From: Mageeibacillus sp. UBA1243
GTDB taxonomy: Bacteria > Bacillota > Clostridia > UBA1212
Assembly: GCA_002308595.1 (NCBI GenBank)
Contig: DBWH01000049.1
Location: forward strand, 3,927-11,308
Direction: 5' to 3'
Length of the DNA: 7,382 nucleotides
Both the position numbers and the translations under genes were made by a program. The notes under the pieces are model-generated. The model was not told where the DNA came from. It searched no databases and saw only the letters and a program-made list of their open reading frames with translations. Of this stretch, positions 5,635 to 7,382 are shown piece by piece; position 1 is the first letter of the stretch; every line of letters starts with the position of its first letter.

Positions 5635-7382
5635 ATGTCATATAACGCAAGCAACATCTCTGTTCTTGAAGGTCTTGACCCTGTCAGAAACCGTCCCGGC
5701 ATGTACGTCGGATCCACTTCGGTCAAAGGTCTCAACCACTTGCTTTACGAAATCTTAGATAACTCTGTAGACGAACATCTCGCGGGCTACTGCGACAAAA
5801 TTTCGGTGTCGCTGAACAAGGACGGCTCCGCCACGGTCATTGACAACGGCCGCGGCATACCTGTCGATCTGCACGAAAAAGGCTATCCCGCAGAGCGCGT
5901 CATCATGACGACTCTCCACGCGGGCGGTAAATTCGACAACGCGAGCTACAAAACATCGGGCGGCCTCCACGGCGTAGGTTCGTCCGTCGTAAACGCGCTC
6001 TCAAAGCGCATGGTCGTCGAGGTCAGCAGGGACGGCCAGATCCACTACGACGAATACGAAAAGGGAAACCCTGTTGTTAAACTGAAAAAAGGCGACCTTC
6101 TTCCGGTGACCGGCACGACCAAGGCCACGGGAACCAAGGTCACTTTCTGGCCCGATCCGACAATTTTCGACACTGTTGTTTTCAAAGCCGACGCGATCAG
6201 AAACAGACTTAAAGAGACGGCTTATCTCAACCCGAACCTCACTATAACGTTCACCAATGCAAGAGACGGTAAAAAGGCAGAAGTGTTCAGCGAGCCTGAG
6301 GGCATTGCCGGATACGTCGACTCGCTCGCCTCCGCAAACCCCGAAGTCAAAAGACTCACCGAAACCGTGAGCATCTCGGGCTGCAGGGACGGTATCACCG
6401 TGAACATAGCTTTCTGCTTCCTGCAGACCTTTGGCGATACCATCGTGAGCTTCTGCAACAACATAAACACCATGGAGGGCGGAAACCACGTTAACGGTTT
6501 CAAGGCGGGTTTTGCGAAAGTTATCAACCAGTACGCCCGCGACCTCGGAAACCTCAAGCCCAAGGACCCCGGCTTTACCGGCAACGACACCCGAAACGGT
6601 ATGACAGCCGTCATCTCGGTCAGCCACCCGTCGCCGCGCTTCGAAGGCCAGACCAAGACCAAGCTCGACAACACGGACGTCCAGAACGTGATCTCCGCGG
6701 TCATGAACACGAGCCTCCAGCACTATTTCGACAGAAACCTCGAAACCCTGAAGACAATCATCGGAAGGGCGGAGCTCTCGGTCAAGACGCGCAAAGAGGA
6801 AGAGAAGATAAGGACTAACCTTGGCGATAAGAAGTTTGCCTTTGAAGGCAACGGAAAGCTCGCCCGCCAGGAGTCAAACGATCCCTTAAAATGCGAGATT
6901 TTTATCGTTGAGGGTAATTCTGCGGGAGGCACCGCGAAAACAGGCCGCGACAGAAGGTTCCAGGCGATTCTGCCTATAAGAGGTAAGATCCTGAACGTTG
7001 AGAAGCAGACTGTCGACAGGGTACTCGCCAATGAGGAGATCAAGGCAATCGTTGCCGCGCTCGGCTGCGGATTCCTGCAGGGGTACGGAAACGACTTTGA
7101 CATCAATAAACTCAGGTATTCGAAGATTATAATCGCCGCGGATGCCGACGTCGACGGCGGACACATCTCGGCTCTGCTCCTGACTTTCTTCTTCAGGTTC
7201 ATGCCCGAGCTCATCTATGCCGGAAACGTCTACAGGGCGATGCCGCCGCTCTACAGGGTGACGCCGAAGCGCGGAAAGATGGAGTACATCTACGACGACA
7301 AGGCCCTTGCCGATTACCGCAGGGAGCACGGAAACAACTTTGACATACAGAGGTACAAAGGCCTTGGCGAGATGGACGCGGA
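5635..7382 (+). CDS. parE: DNA topoisomerase IV subunit B (ParE/GyrB family), 3' end cut off
   Basis: There are 582 complete codons before the right edge; about 60 residues are probably missing. ATG at 5635 has GGAGG (5624-5628) 6 bases upstream. The GHKL ATPase domain shows E39 and N43 in YEILDNSVDE, D70 in DNGRGIP and GGLHGVGSSVVNALS (109-123); R132 matches the coumarin-site arginine R136 of E. coli GyrB. The transducer domain has the QTK loop (339-341). The TOPRIM domain has E426 in VEGNSAGG, the D503-x-D505-x-D507 metal motif, and QRYKGLGEM (572-580). With a ParC/GyrA partner this enzyme uses ATP to pass duplex DNA and decatenate or supercoil chromosomes. Assignment to ParE over GyrB is by overall resemblance to clostridial ParE and by the absence of recF or other oriC genes upstream; it is not certain. 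N428 replaces the usual aspartate of EGDSAGG, and HIS replaces the usual HIR after the metal motif. Confidence 0.85.
   Translation, partial: MSYNASNISVLEGLDPVRNRPGMYVGSTSVKGLNHLLYEILDNSVDEHLAGYCDKISVSLNKDGSATVIDNGRGIPVDLHEKGYPAERVIMTTLHAGGKFDNASYKTSGGLHGVGSSVVNALSKRMVVEVSRDGQIHYDEYEKGNPVVKLKKGDLLPVTGTTKATGTKVTFWPDPTIFDTVVFKADAIRNRLKETAYLNPNLTITFTNARDGKKAEVFSEPEGIAGYVDSLASANPEVKRLTETVSISGCRDGITVNIAFCFLQTFGDTIVSFCNNINTMEGGNHVNGFKAGFAKVINQYARDLGNLKPKDPGFTGNDTRNGMTAVISVSHPSPRFEGQTKTKLDNTDVQNVISAVMNTSLQHYFDRNLETLKTIIGRAELSVKTRKEEEKIRTNLGDKKFAFEGNGKLARQESNDPLKCEIFIVEGNSAGGTAKTGRDRRFQAILPIRGKILNVEKQTVDRVLANEEIKAIVAALGCGFLQGYGNDFDINKLRYSKIIIAADADVDGGHISALLLTFFFRFMPELIYAGNVYRAMPPLYRVTPKRGKMEYIYDDKALADYRREHGNNFDIQRYKGLGEMDA

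Noticed and set aside
6001..6723. Long open frame on the minus strand (about 240 codons)
   Set aside because: It lies opposite the topoisomerase gene, whose domains and motifs are unbroken through this span. The opposite frame stays open because of the GC-rich codon bias, and its translation shows no recognisable family.

Overview
The window looks like a chromosomal stretch from an anaerobic Firmicute of the Clostridia type, probably an uncultured gut or rumen lineage. This rests on the style of the proteins (a stand-alone LUD-domain protein with a C-terminal cysteine cluster, a clostridial-type ParE/GyrB, a GtrII-type membrane glycosyltransferase), strong GGAGG-type ribosome binding sites and sigma-A-like promoters. 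The genus cannot be told from sequence alone. I saw no mobile element, CRISPR array, tRNA or rRNA.

Layout: two gene groups diverge from an intergenic region at about 3146-3365. Leftward on the minus strand lie ispF-like (2648-3145), a multi-pass GtrII-type glucosyltransferase (849-2588) and a GH109-like Gfo/Idh/MocA oxidoreductase (start at 767, running off the left edge). The gaps are short (59 and 81 bases) with no convincing terminator, so the three may be co-transcribed. Rightward on the plus strand lie a cation:proton antiporter (3366-4667), a LUD-domain protein (4874-5518) and a type II topoisomerase B subunit, most likely parE (5635 to the right edge). The antiporter has a perfect-consensus promoter and ends in a strong intrinsic terminator. 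The LUD gene has its own extended -10 promoter. No good promoter was found for parE, which may be read from the LUD promoter.

The genes do not form one obvious pathway: isoprenoid precursor synthesis, surface glycan modification, ion homeostasis, a redox-linked LUD protein and chromosome decatenation. The two minus-strand sugar-related genes are the only plausible functional pair. No gene-free stretch exceeds 300 bases; the largest gaps (3146-3365 and 4668-4873) hold promoters, terminators and two GC-rich leaders that can fold into stable stems.

The most noteworthy points are an IspF homologue lacking several canonical active-site residues, a ParE/GyrB carrying EGNSAGG where EGDSAGG is usual (the site of known quinolone-resistance D-to-N substitutions), and the two structured 5' leaders. 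I see no clear evidence of an undescribed multi-gene system here.
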